A DNA stretch of 64,000 nucleotides from Lumbricus rubellus (lineage: Eukaryota > Annelida > Clitellata > Crassiclitellata > Lumbricidae): contig OX243827.1 in assembly GCA_945859605.1 (NCBI GenBank), positions 1,971,295 to 2,035,294 on the forward strand. Reading direction: 5' to 3'. The translations under genes were made by a program, and so were the position numbers. The notes under the pieces were generated by a model, which made no database searches, was not told the DNA's origin, and saw only the letters and a program-made list of their open reading frames with translations. Positions within the stretch are counted from its first letter, which is position 1, and every line of letters begins with the position of its first letter. Shown here in pieces: positions 1 through 9,871 of this stretch.

Positions 1-1
1 T

Positions 2-139
2 GCCATTCGATTTCTTGCTCTGCATAATTCTGAGTGGACAGATCAGATTGCAGGCGCAGCTACAAGAACACTGAATAGGCGGAAATTCAATAAGCCAAAT
101 AACCTTCCCACAACAGCAGATATCAAGAAACTTGCATAG
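2..139 (+). pseudogene. Fragment of a TE-associated ORF, copy A
   Basis: The window opens inside an open frame that reads AIRFLALHNSEWTDQIAG and continues to a TAG at 137-139. The same peptide recurs at 607-755 with few changes, so this is the left member of a local duplication. The peptide resembles a block found in large uncharacterised proteins of cnidarians, molluscs and fish that behave like transposon-encoded products; I recognise the block, not a named family. No start codon lies inside the window. The upstream part is cut off by the window edge. Confidence 0.45.
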
Positions 140-266
140 TATTTAGCAACAGCAGTAATACAGCACAACCCTGTAGCGAACTGCAAAGACTAACTCTATC
201 TTGCTAGCTTGTCTTTAAGATACGGCCTGGAGTTGTACCACAGCTCCCAAAAGTGCCTATAATGCC

Positions 267-473
267 AAAGTGTGCTGTGCAGACAGGCAGTGGCTCCAGG
301 CTTTCATGTTCCGCAAAAGTGAATTGTCTCTACTCAATCCCGAAGCAACAAGCTTGGCAACGGCTTTCAATCGCCACACTGTAAATGAGTTCTTCACCAA
401 TCTTCGAGAAGTTTGCGTTCGACACAACTTCACATCACAGAAAATCTATAGTGTGGATGAGTCAACGGTCTAA
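267..473 (+). pseudogene. Pogo/Tigger-like DDE transposase fragment
   Basis: About 67 codons read in one frame as a piece of a pogo/Tigger-type (DDE_1) transposase. The landmarks are a WLQAFMFRKSELSL segment, PEATSLATAFN, VNEFFTNL and a terminal IYSVDEST. In the family this is the stretch between the CENP-B-like DNA-binding region and the first catalytic aspartate, which lies in the conserved 'N-V-D-E-T' motif. Here the motif is VDEST and the frame stops at once after it, so the catalytic core is missing. There is no ATG at a sensible place. This is a dead remnant. The alternative, a jerky-like domesticated gene, is unlikely given the truncation. Confidence 0.6.
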
Positions 474-495
474 AAAGCAGTTAAGGTTATAGCTG

Positions 496-780
496 GTACG
501 ACTAGAGAGGCCACCTGTTGCTAAGTAGTTAGGACACATTTTGGTTCAGATGGTAGACATAAAGAGAGGAATAGCCATGAGGGCAGTTGACGAGGGTGCT
601 GAAAGAGATGCCATTCGATTTCTTGCTCTGCATAACTCTGAATGGACGGAACAGATTGCAGGCACAGCTACAAGAACACTAAATAGGCGGAAATTCAATA
701 AGCCGAACAACCTTCCGACAACAGCGGATATCAAGAAACTGCAGGGAAGCTTTTGGCAATATCAGGTGGCATACATTTGA
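496..780 (+). pseudogene. Fragment of a TE-associated ORF, copy B
   Basis: This is a longer copy of the fragment at the window start. An open stretch from about 541 reads through IKRGIAMRAVDEGAERDAI and EQIAGTATRTLNRRKFNKP to a stop at 778-780. The upstream 40 bases and the first 110 bases also occur at 10596-10709. Three copies of the same family therefore lie within 11 kb. No known catalytic motif is visible. The piece is too short to be a complete gene, and I regard it as a mobile-element remnant. Confidence 0.45.
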
Positions 781-1500
781 GCGAGACTGTATGAAATATT
801 GGAAAATTTGCTGATGGATTGGGCGATTCAGGGATGTAGTGATACTACATGCTTCATTCACACCAATCCAACGTCAATCGCTGTCAACGATGCTCATTAT
901 GACCTTCCTTCCACACTTTCGCAGATGCGAGAGGTGACAAATGAACATGCAGATGAGGAGAATGAAGACGAATAACTCAGAACCAAAGTTTGTTCCTCTC
1001 CGCCGGTGGAGACAATGATGATCCGTTTATTGAGGCGCTTATTCACCTGATATATTTTATAATAAATATTTCAATATCCTTTGTAATTCATAAGACTTAA
1101 CTCTGTCTTAGAAGTATGTTTCGGAATTTTATGCATTTAACAAAAACCTGCCTATTAGAATGGCACCTTATCTGACACAGAAGTGCTTAACAATTCTGAT
1201 ATGTAATGATTACAGTTGTCACTAGCTGCCAAAACTGCCCAATGGGCTACCAAACTGCATATCAGTCATTCAGCCATCAATAAACTGTTACACATTTTAA
1301 ATAATTCTTTTTCCGATCTGCAATCAAGAGCTCAGAATACATCAATTGGCTATTTAGGTGACCAGCATCAAAACAGCTTTGCAAATTATGCATGATTCCC
1401 TCGATTAAGCGACACGAGAGGGCGTTTATTAGGTTCGGGAGATACTAAGCTTCCCCTGTAACAAGTTCGGACGAACAGTCTTGCTCGTGTTGGTTAAGTG
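781..1500. other. Stretch without a recognisable gene
   Basis: No coding stretch I can support lies here. The first 200 bases are the decayed tail of the preceding TE fragment (stop-ridden). The rest is AT-rich unique-looking sequence with no repeat that I could detect by eye. Confidence 0.4.
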
Positions 1501-1805
1501 GATCTAAAATAAAGGTCTTGCTTTGCTGGTTGCTGTAATTGATCTAGAGTCCAGCATACGAAGGAGTGAACGAAAGAGATTAAACTCCACTGGAGCAACT
1601 GAAAAGACCAGTCTGACAAGATATCTGCCACTGCTGAAGCGACTGACGCCGTTCACACCATTCGATTGCGACTTTCTCAGTAAGAGAACGACGTCAGCCA
1701 AAAAGAAGGAAATTAACTTCTGACGGAACATTGGCCTGTAGTCCTTGCTGCGCACTTCGTCCAAGCGAAGAACCGTTTGCAACCGAGATAGAACAGACTG
1801 TATCA

Positions 1806-2264
1806 ATGGCGATGGCGAGAGACTACGGAGAGCCGACTCTGGATCAGAAGAGGATGGTCGCACGTATGAACAATGGGTTTGTCTCGATGAATCGTTTCGT
1901 GGAACGCGTGCGTGAAAGGTACCCTTCGTTCCCGCTGTCTCTGGCGCGAGAACTGTACGAGCTGGGGCGTCCTCCCCCTGTACGTCCGGTGGCATTGGCA
2001 TGCCGTGTACAGATCCGTCCGCCCGAACCGGACTATGAGGAGCTCTGGCCGGAAATCGACTTAACCGATCCTATGTGGAACGACGACGCCGTTTCCACGG
2101 TGTCTTCGGCAGTAGCGAGCGACGATCCGGCCGATCCTGATTACGTGCCCTCGCCTGGCGCCGCTTCAGACTCCAACTCAGACCTTCCTGCCGGCCAACG
2201 AAGACCACAGTTCATCGAAATTTCCGATGACGAGGGTAAGAAAAGAACTTTGAGACTTTTATGA
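1806..2264 (+). CDS. Candidate 5' exon: proline-rich, acidic protein with two SIM-like motifs
   Basis: I do not recognise this product. From the ATG at 1806 an unusually GC-rich frame runs 152 codons to a stop at 2262-2264. The protein starts with a basic/helical part (MNRFVERVRERYPSF, then LARELYELGRPPP) and turns acidic and Ser/Pro-rich. Two short motifs look like SUMO-interacting motifs: EIDLTD at residues 83-88 and FIEISDDEG at residues 136-144. A good splice donor (GAGG|GTAAGA) begins at 2236, leaving a phase-1 exon end. It is phase-compatible with acceptors before 6309 and 8035, which lead into other acidic exons. The coding part may therefore be 1806-2235, with the last nine codons intronic. 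The GC content is much higher than in the surrounding TE remnants. Whether it is expressed cannot be judged. Confidence 0.4.
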   Translation: MAMARDYGEPTLDQKRMVARMNNGFVSMNRFVERVRERYPSFPLSLARELYELGRPPPVRPVALACRVQIRPPEPDYEELWPEIDLTDPMWNDDAVSTVSSAVASDDPADPDYVPSPGAASDSNSDLPAGQRRPQFIEISDDEGKKRTLRLL

Positions 2265-2679
2265 ACATTGGACATTCTTGTACGCTTAGGTTTAGCGTCG
2301 GTTAAATATATGTGTGCAATATGTGTGGCTCGTTGGCCCGTTCTTTGCATCGAAGTTAAAAACATGTGCTTATGTGATTCGTTTCGTTAGCCTGTTGGCT
2401 ATGTTATGTGTTAGGCTAAGTATCTGATTGTTGTGGCCCGTTGGCTGCGTTCTATGATTAGACTCGTAAGGGACTCTGAACATTTTAGAGACGGTCGTTG
2501 TTTTTGAGTTGGAGTTATACGTTGTTTGTTGCGACTTGCACGTCATTTCAAGGCACAAATGTTGCCATTGGCCTGTTGGACGTTGTTGATAATGCGGACG
2601 GTCACGGGGGTCCTTGTTTCCGGGAGGTTCAGTGGGCCCTGACCCCTCAAAATAGGGACATTTCAAATTGTGGTGGGAG

Positions 2680-3221
2680 GAGGATGTGGCGAAATTCTGA
2701 AAGGATTAAAGTAGCTGAACAGCTAACACAATCTAAGCAAGAACCTACATCAGCGTTTTATAAAGTTCTTGGTGAAATGGAAGATATGGAATTGGTTTCC
2801 CCGAGAATCCTGCTCAAGGCTACATTCAATGTATTGGAGAAAACCGTTCTTCGTTACATTCTACATAAATGAACAGGTAGAAATGTTTATAAAAGCATCC
2901 TCAAGTAAAGACATACCGCTTACATTGCATGTGGATGCCACAGGAAGCGTCATGAAAAAGGTCAAAGACCAGAGTCAACCTTACTACTATGCACTAATTC
3001 CGCACAACAGTGACACTCCTGTATTGGAATTTCTTTCCACAAGTCACACAAGTAGATGGCTAGCTGGTGTGATTAGCACTTTTTTGGAAGGACGTGAAAA
3101 TTTGTGCTACCAGTAAGAAGTTGCGTCCTTGCGTAGTTGTTACAGACTTCTCCTACGCCATGATTTATTCGGCGATTCTCTCATTTAATGACAGCACCAT
3201 AATATCTTTCTACAACTTGTG
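2680..3221 (+). pseudogene. MULE-like transposase-type remnant
   Basis: Three adjacent open pieces in shifting frames encode parts of one protein. The middle piece reads LTLHVDATGSVMKKVKDQ and PYYYALIPH. The last, after a stop at 3114-3116 and a frame change, reads VVTDFSYAMIYSAILSFND and stops. The paired 'HVDATGS' and 'VTDFS' blocks are typical of an RNase-H-like, MULE-type transposase group that is frequent as uncharacterised ORFs in cnidarian, mollusc and fish genomes. The aspartates of these two blocks are the likely catalytic ones. The breaks at 2870 and 3114 show that it is inactive. The family assignment is by motif memory only. Confidence 0.45.
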
Positions 3222-3262
3222 AACATGCAGATGAGATGGGAGTTTATAAGGTCACTGCTAGT

Positions 3263-3340
3263 CTGCCTATGGAGAGGCACTTGATTATATCTGCCTATGG
3301 AGAGGCACTGGATTATATATGTCTATGGAGAAAATGGAAG
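3263..3340 (+). repeat. Short tandem repeat, 28-bp unit, about 2.6 copies
   Basis: The unit starting ctgcctatggagaggcac repeats at 3263-3290 and 3291-3318, then as a diverged partial copy to about 3340. It lies just upstream of the small ORF that starts at 3359. Confidence 0.7.
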
Positions 3341-3358
3341 TGTATAATGGAAGGAAAT

Positions 3359-3586
3359 ATGGCGTCGTCTGGTAACGAGATGGAGGAAAACGGTCTGGAC
3401 GAGCCAGGAGGAGCTGGGGTTGTGGATTCGTCGTTTGAAGAATTCTTGGAACGGCTGGAAGCACCCCACGGAGTGCGGAAGAGGAAGACGAAAGGTGTCC
3501 GCTTTCGCCTATTTCGTGGGCTGGTCCAGATGCTCAAGTCGCGGCCATCAATGGTCCCGGCCGCCGAGAGGGAGAGGAAGCCGTAG
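3359..3586 (+). CDS. Small ORF, acidic N-terminus and basic C-terminus, unrecognised
   Basis: A 75-codon frame starts at an ATG with a favourable +4 G (MASSGNEMEENGLDE). It is acidic in its first half (DSSFEEFLERLEAP) and strongly basic in its second (HGVRKRKTKGVRFRLFRG). Composition and GC content resemble the other proline-rich/acidic frames at 1806, 5743, 6309 and 8035, and unlike them it sits without an obvious splice donor. It could be a first exon, a very small protein or chance. I have no family for it. Confidence 0.25.
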   Translation: MASSGNEMEENGLDEPGGAGVVDSSFEEFLERLEAPHGVRKRKTKGVRFRLFRGLVQMLKSRPSMVPAAERERKP

Positions 3587-4035
3587 CAGAGCGCCGTGTC
3601 ATTTCCCGAATGGACAGATCAGATCAGCAAAGAAGAAAAAGTACAATCTAAAGCAGACTTTGAGTTGGCCATTGACTATTAATGGCCATGTCAAGCAACA
3701 ACATGTTGCAAGGGAAAACAAGTTTGCAAGAGAAACTTTGAAGTTGGGAGAGACTCAGCCTATTAGAAATCCTCGTAAATTCAAAGCCCTGTAATTATGT
3801 ATATGATATATATGCCATGTGGTTGGCAAAGTGCTAACATTGAATTATGTGATGTCATTTCAGTAAGAACATTACCATGCTACTGGCAGGATTTATGCAG
3901 GTGTCTCTGGCAAGGCTGCGGAGAGGGAGGATGAGAGGTATAATTTGAGTGTTCAAATAAAATGAATGGGATCCAAAGATGAAACAGTCACATCTAACAA
4001 TCTGAATAAATGAAGCATTGCTAAACGGTGGTTCT

Positions 4036-4380
4036 TGATGAATAACATTAGAGTGCCAATGCTGAAGAATAATATTCCACAAGAACAAGCGGAAGATATT
4101 ATCGACACTGTAATGTGCAATGACATTTTTAACGAAGCCCATAATCCTTATATAGTGGACTTCTTCTCACTGGATACAGGAGGCAGAAATTTTAAAGACA
4201 ATTTTGCTTTAGCTGCACATGTACTATTGCCAATCAAAGATGCAATCAAGCATGATAGGAAATGCATGTGTTTCCAAGCAGTGTGCACCAGTTGCTGCAG
4301 ACTTTCTTGTAGAATTGCCAGCTGTCATGGAACAGATTTGGAAATACATCGAACATTGCACAATGCCAGCTGTCCGTCGA
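4036..4380 (+). pseudogene. TE-associated ORF remnant, duplicated at 7679-8017
   Basis: The sequence reads NNIRVPMLKNN, PQEQAEDII and FNEAHNP in one frame and is repeated with roughly 85 percent identity (by eye) at 7679-8017. The peptide recalls large uncharacterised ORFs, often seen near KDZ-type or similar transposons in fish and invertebrates, in which a 'G-x-L-R-T-x-Y' block follows. That block is visible in shifted frame at the other copy (SGLLLTRYRRHKF). Both copies are frame-shifted and not functional. Confidence 0.45.
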
Positions 4381-4499
4381 GATGCTCTTGGCGCAATTGG
4401 TGTTGATCTTGCCAAGGAATGCTAATCAGATGACCGATGTCATGTATGGTCCCATATAAGTCAAGGGTTTGGGTAGCTGCAAATATTTTGGTGACTTCA

Positions 4500-4728
4500 A
4501 CAGTTTTTGACCAGCCAATTCACCGATCTTGATACTTTATCACATGTGGAAGCTTCTCTGCCTCGAGTCTGGTGTCACAGAGTGGTCGCTTGCTGGAGAA
4601 CTTCCAATTGCCACATGCCTCACTATATGGCATTAAGAAATCAGGTAGAGCCAAATCCAGCCCTGCGTCGAGAAATAGTTCGAATTATCAGTGCTGAGGT
4701 CCATGCCAATAATTCGAGTCGTGGGTGA
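4500..4728 (+). pseudogene. Remnant of a SAM-like TE-associated protein
   Basis: The frame reads NQVEPNPALRREIVRIISAE. It resembles the 'P-x-x-x-R-R-E-I-V-R-I-I' block of a common family of uncharacterised metazoan proteins that also carry a SAM-like 'LLKPIQ-R' block (see 9872-10072). The frame ends at 4728 and has no plausible start. I treat it as a fragment. Confidence 0.35.
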
Positions 4729-4839
4729 TCAACAACTCAGACTATAAAGTTGAGAGAACTAATCCGTGTCAATAATCGCCTATAGAAGCCAGACACATTG
4801 CATAATAACAGTAGTCCATAGCCTACAACTAAGCGTGCA

Positions 4840-4870
4840 GCCTATGACCTATTGCACATAGGTCATAGGC
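4840..4870. repeat. Perfect hairpin, 13-bp arms
   Basis: gcctatgacctat (4840-4852) and its exact reverse complement (4858-4870) flank a 5-base loop. There is no adjacent gene for which it could act as a terminator. It may be the tip of a decayed foldback element. Confidence 0.75.
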
Positions 4871-5035
4871 TTATCCAGAAAGACAAGTGGTAAAAATAGC
4901 AAAATTAGTAAAATTAAGTGGCTAAAACGGGCTCTATTCAGCAGCAATTGCCCTAAAATCCGTTGTCGACCCCCTAGTCGTGAGTGTCCGGCGTTCCGGT
5001 TCCTTTTTCTTTAGGACGGGATCCCTGCCCTCATG

Positions 5036-5113
5036 TAAGAAGGTCTGTGGGCCTGCCGCCGTTTGATTCAGAGCCTGCAGTTATTTTCGTTAAATCGACT
5101 TAGAATTAGCTGA
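5036..5113 (+). repeat. Collapsed partial copy of 5966-6157
   Basis: Two blocks that are 109 bp apart in the downstream locus (5966-5999 and 6109-6157) lie directly next to each other here. The junction coincides with the short repeat tcaga present at both ends of the missing segment. This fits a microhomology deletion in one copy of a local duplication. Confidence 0.6.
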
Positions 5114-5742
5114 AGCCACAGTGTACCTCTACAACATGGCGCCACTTCACCCACAAGTGAATGCATGTGATTGCATTTTAGTTGTAAACATGTTTTGTGG
5201 CCATGGTGCAACCCAACATCAGCCATTCGTGGTCATGGAAAAAGCACTCTTCTCAGTAGGGTTGCAGAGTATGGCTCCTGTCCATACACTACAGTTCAAA
5301 CAGACATCAGATCAGTAGAAGAAGTATGTGCAGCTGTAAATCATTTGTTGGTTGATCTGTACGGTGACAAAGTTGGTTTCAAAGCATGGCGCTTTCACAT
5401 TTGCAGTACATCACAAATTGTTGCACAATATCATGCAATGCGTGTGCACCTACAGCCTACAGGTTGTAATTTGGTACACTTTAAATGCTTCTATCATCAA
5501 GCTAACAGACTGGGGTTGGAAACGGAAAAACACCGTCCATTGAATTCAAACAGTGGATGGCACAGGGGATAAGTCCTGTGACTTATCTCTACCTACGTCA
5601 CCAGCAATGGACTGCAGTTATTAGTTGATGTTGATGTTAAACCATATTCGTTACAAGAGTTAGTTGCGATGGTATAATTTAACAGTGATTGAACCAACAA
5701 GCCCCACGTTGTCGTCTGACGAAACGGAATTGCTCTTTTCAG

Positions 5743-6078
5743 GTCGAGAGAGGCTGCCACCCCGGGAGACCCTCAGCCGCCGGTCGGGCCCAGGCGTCCG
5801 GCGGCCGCCGATCCACGCGAGACGAGCGCTTCTCAGTCGTCGGCGTCGTCAGCAGGAGCAGTAGCAGCAGTAGTGGGCTACGGTTATTCGTTTGCCGCAT
5901 ATCTGATTGACTTGTTCCTGAAGGATCGACCCACCTTCGAGGCGGTCGCCAACGATCCTCGTGTCAGAAGGTCTGTGGGCCTGCCGCCGTTTCATTCAGA
6001 TCCTACCTACTGTCGAACGCCGCCTCCGCCGCCGCCGCCTACGGCACCGACCAGTGACTACTACGAACACGGAGGGTA
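5743..6078 (+). CDS. Candidate exon: Ser/Ala/Pro-rich protein segment
   Basis: A strong acceptor (tgctcttttcag) ends at 5742 and is followed by 112 open codons, much richer in GC than the surroundings. The peptide is Pro/Ala/Ser-rich, then has a more ordered stretch (YGYSFAAYLIDLFLKDRPTF, then NDPRVRRSVGLPPF), then a run of seven prolines and Tyr-rich YYEHGG. A donor-like GG|GTAAAT lies at 6076, just before the stop. With this donor the exon ends in phase 2. In its long frame it would need a phase-2 upstream exon, so it does not join directly to the 1806 exon. No family recognised. Confidence 0.35.
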
Positions 6079-6308
6079 AATGTAATCGTAATTGCATATC
6101 TGTGTAGTGTCAGAGCCTGCAGTTATTTTCGTTAAATCGACTTAGAATTAGCTGTAGTTGGCAAGCACCTGATATTGTATTCGCTTTACGTTTTAAATTA
6201 AAGCAATGAAAAAATCTTTGTAATATACTTTGTAAGCAAATAGTTGGGGACGTAAGGATTTTTAAATTTCTTCAAATTTTTAAAGGCTTGTATTATGTTC
6301 TCTTACAG

Positions 6309-6741
6309 ATGCTGCGATGTCACTGTCGGATGATGAGCATGTTGTCAGATCGTGCACTGATGTCATATTACCGCCTTGGAATGAGGATAGTATCGACTTA
6401 GAGTCGCTGTACTTTCCAACCAAAACGCTTTCCAGGTGGAGGAGGAGGATGCTGGACTTTATGCCGAAAAGCTAGCAGCATCGTTGGCCATCGATGAATA
6501 TGTTCGGGACCATTGGCTGCAGAGCTTACAAGTCGACATGCCACAATTGATTGCACCGCCTCCCTCCCCAGACCCATATAACGAACATAACTATGCCAAT
6601 ATGAGTGGGGAGGATGGAGATGAATCTGATAGATCTCTATATGTAAATATTGGCGACCGTGCCTTTTACAATATGCCAGACACTTCGTCAGAGAGCTACG
6701 AGTACTTCGGCGATGTAGATAGTGAAGAATTACACGGATAA
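6309..6741 (+). CDS. Candidate acidic terminal exon(s), YFGD motif
   Basis: An excellent acceptor (tgttctcttacag) ends at 6308. Following it, one frame reads MSLSDDEHVV and PPWNEDSIDLESL. It is phase-compatible with the donor at 2236. A second overlapping frame from about 6436 reads EEEDAGLYAEKLAASLAIDE, then APPPSPDPYNEHNY, and ends ESYEYFGDVDSEELHG at 6741. The change of frame near 6436 (ccag|gtgg) could be another splice junction or a frameshift. The closing YFGDVDSEE matches YFGDIEDCDVEEE in the exon at 8035, so the two are probably paralogous C-termini. Function unknown. The run of acidic and Tyr residues would suit a transcription-related or scaffold protein, but that is inference. Confidence 0.35.
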
Positions 6742-7200
6742 TATATATGATAGTGACTGTAGTTTCTTTATAAGATAGTAGTTAGCTTAAATAGTACATA
6801 TTCATTAAATATTGCTTTTTCAAAAAATATAACTTCATTTTTATATGTTAACAAAATTAAATAATTGTGTAAGATATTGAAGAATGTAGACCCTACTAGT
6901 TAGAAAATACATGTATTTTGGAATTAATGGTATAGGCGCCGAGATTGCTTTCGACAGGAAAGAAAAACAAAGTCTAAACTCCAAGAAAGCTCCTGCAATT
7001 ACGCCATCTAGTGATTACCTCGAGAGACGATTCACTTTCAAAGTCTAGATTCCAAGCCCGCACACACAACAGCGCCACCTTCCGATTGTCATATATGCAT
7101 ATCTGCATCTAATAGTAAAAGCCTGCTGCTCTCCACAAAATCAACTGCGCTTCACATCTGCTCATGTACAATACAAGTTTGTCTATACACTTCAGGTTTA
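6742..7200. other. AT-rich intergenic stretch
   Basis: No gene, repeat unit or RNA feature could be supported here. Confidence 0.4.
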
Positions 7201-7276
7201 CATTTTACAAGTTGTAAATTGGTATGAAAGTTCTCGTCTTCAGCTGCTGAAGGAGTGTTCAGATTGTAAAAATCTT

Positions 7277-7834
7277 GTGGAACATATGAAGTTACACTTG
7301 TGGGAGTTGCAATTTCTTGTGCAGAAAAATTGTGGCAATTCTGAATTCACAACAAGGTCATCATTTTCAGCTCATTTAGCTCGCAATCAGAGCAGTTGGT
7401 CAGTTGGTGAGATGACTAATAATCATGTAGATGCAAACTGCTTTCAACATGTTGATGCATATGTAACTTTATCTCATCATCCTCTGAATGATGACAAATG
7501 TATGAACGTTCAAGAGGAAGTACATATGCACCAAGCAGACTTCAAGGACAAGTATCTTAATAGCGTTGCTTCATTCTATGCGACGTTACAAGGCAAATTG
7601 TGTCATGCGCCTGTTCAGACAATAAGTAAAACTGTGGAAGAATTGCGTGTTACTCATGAGTTAGAATATGAGTTCTTGATGAAAAACATTAGAGTGGCAA
7701 TGTTGAAGAATAATGATCCACAAGAACAAGCAGAAGATATTATTGGCACTGTAAAGTTCAATTACATTTTTAATGAAGCCCATAATCCCTATAGTGGACT
7801 TCTTCTCACTAGATACAGGAGGCATAAATTTTAA
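7277..7834 (+). pseudogene. TE-associated ORF remnant, longer copy
   Basis: This 185-codon frame begins near a degraded C2H2-like element (CSDCKNLVEHMKLH, just before and across 7277). It continues through VASFYATLQGKLCHAP, TVEELRVTHELEYEFLMKN and NNDPQEQAEDII to SGLLLTRYRRHKF and a stop. It is the more complete relative of 4036-4380. Order and wording fit a family of uncharacterised, zinc-finger-bearing ORFs that spread with DNA transposons. The expected downstream half is missing or out of frame. The last 340 bases, including the frame-shifted continuation to 8017, are the duplicated part. Confidence 0.45.
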
Positions 7835-8017
7835 AGACAATCTTGCTCTAGCTGCACTTGTACTATTGTCAATCAAAGATACAATCAAACATGTTAGAAA
7901 ATGCATGTGTTTCCAAGCAGCGTGCATCAGTTGCTGCCGACTTCCTTGTAGAATTGCCAGCTGTAATGGAACAGCTTTGGAAGCACATAGAACATTCAAC
8001 AATACCAGCTGTCCGTT
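7679..8017 (+). repeat. Duplicate of 4036-4380, joined to a splice acceptor
   Basis: Identity with 4036-4380 is continuous up to cagctgtccgt, then stops abruptly. Here the sequence turns into a polypyrimidine tract and acceptor (tttttctttctcttacag), while at 4380 it continues as gagatgctcttgg. The join at 8017/8018 is a clear recombination breakpoint. Confidence 0.7.
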
Positions 8018-8034
8018 TTTTCTTTCTCTTACAG

Positions 8035-8318
8035 TCTATGGTATTCGTGTGAGTGATATGCCGCCAGCGTATCCTCTACCTTCGTGGTGGCCGTCGGTGG
8101 ATTCCGTGGATTTAACCGCACACGGATACTTGGAGGCTGCAGACGACCAATGTCTTTGGTCGCCGCCAGATTCTTTTATTGCCGAAGAATCATACTTCGG
8201 CGACATCGAAGACTGTGACGTGGAGGAAGAGGTGGAGGAGGACGAGCAGGACGATTGGCACTCAATGGTTGTCAATTTGGACGATATTGATTATATCAAT
8301 GATGATGTTGACAATTAA
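8035..8318 (+). CDS. Candidate acidic terminal exon, YFGD motif
   Basis: A strong acceptor ends at 8034. The open frame reads VSDMPPAYPLPSWWPSVDS, then AEESYFGDIEDCDVEEEVEE, and ends NLDDIDYINDDVDN at a TAA at 8316-8318, followed by AT-rich sequence. Its first two bases complete a codon started by a phase-1 donor, so it is compatible with the donor at 2236. The YFGD[VI][DE] segment is shared with the exon ending at 6741. The protein segment is very acidic. I do not recognise it; it may be an alternative or paralogous 3' exon of the gene that includes 1806-2235. Confidence 0.4.
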
Positions 8319-9860
8319 ACAAAAAGTTTAATTTAATTTTTTCTTTCTGTGTTTATATTTTCAACATGCATATATGAAAGAAAAATTCTATATTGCTGTG
8401 AAAAATGCTATAGATGTGAGTATATTATCAGAAAAATATCTTAATGCACTTCTTCACTCAAAGAGATTATACACACACATTGCTTTCCATCATATGCCAG
8501 GCATGCAAATACGAATTCGCATCATATTATTAAATGATGCAGATATTATTCTGCAATGAAAAGGATATTCATTTGAGGATTTATACAGCACATCTTCAAC
8601 GAAACTACTCAGCTGTGCTCCCAACTCCGGCACAGCCAAAAGTGATGATGTTACAATATCAGTGCACATCAGCACCCATATGTTTTAGTCATATGCATCA
8701 TTGTCATGAATTTCCATTACAACCATGATATTGTATGGCATGGTGAAATCACATGGTGATCCTATCCATATGTAAGCTGTGCAAAACATAAATTCATATA
8801 TTTCTATATCTAGACTGGTCACATAGCTGTATTAAATGATTGATGACAATTCGATGAACGTGGGATCCAGATGGAAGAAAAGTTGGGCAGGAGGAGGAAG
8901 GATGTCGACAAAGGAAGACAGTCTTCAAACATGGCAGGTCTCTCCACAATGGAAGTACGCTGTCAGAGTTAGAGCGCATAGTGGAACTTTAGCCCCAATT
9001 GTAAATTCTTGTCAAGATTTCTTCAAACTTTGTCGAGCATCAGCCGCTCAGTTTCCGGCAAACATGGGACAATTGTAAAATTCCAGTAATGCATTATTTT
9101 CAGAAATAGAAATGAAACAAGTATGCAAAAACACATTTCAGAATTTCGTTGTAACGCAACGTGAAAGTAGTGCACTGGGTGCAGCCACAAGATAGCAGTG
9201 TGAGAGTGGTCTGTGGCACGAATATCAATAAGGTCGCGTTACTAAGTATCTCTCTCTTTCATGATGCCAAGCATGCAGATATGTAGATCTACCCATAAGA
9301 CTCTTTCAGGAAAATAAATTGTAAATTGGCCACAGGGACCTCCTCCTGCTTCTGACATCGTATCAGTAGGAAGGAAGAACCTTTGTGGATGCAAGTTGTG
9401 CTTTACCGAAAAGATCAACGCAAGACGAAAACCAAAGACTTCTAAGAAGGTTCAAACGTTTGGAAGAAAGTCAGAGGTTGAAGATCTTGTTTATGAAACC
9501 AACCCTAAAGTCCGTCATCAACGTGAGAAACAGATAAAAATTGGATATAACAGTGATGGCTAACGAAATTATTATCGATTGATGGTACCAATCTACAAAA
9601 GAAGACGAAAAGATCCATGGACACCAGAGAAAGAATTGAAGTACAGCAATAGAAGCTTTGACAGAATCGTCAGAAACTGGCGTAAGACTTTGCACAGATA
9701 CGACTCACGATGATGCAAGAGTTTATAACTTCTGACATTGCAAAATGATGGAGACCGCTATAAGAAGCAGTTTATTTTTGCACATTGTAATAAATTCTCA
9801 TTAATGCTGCAGCTTTGTTATGATGGTTTAGGGTAAACAACCTGCTTTGGAGTCAGTGTT
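8319..9860. other. Stretch without a recognisable gene
   Basis: Several short open frames occur (for example 8836-9078, beginning MIDDNSMNVGSRWKK), but none has a recognisable motif, splice context or duplicated partner. Composition matches the surrounding TE debris. Confidence 0.35.
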
Positions 9861-9871
9861 CTGCACACAAC

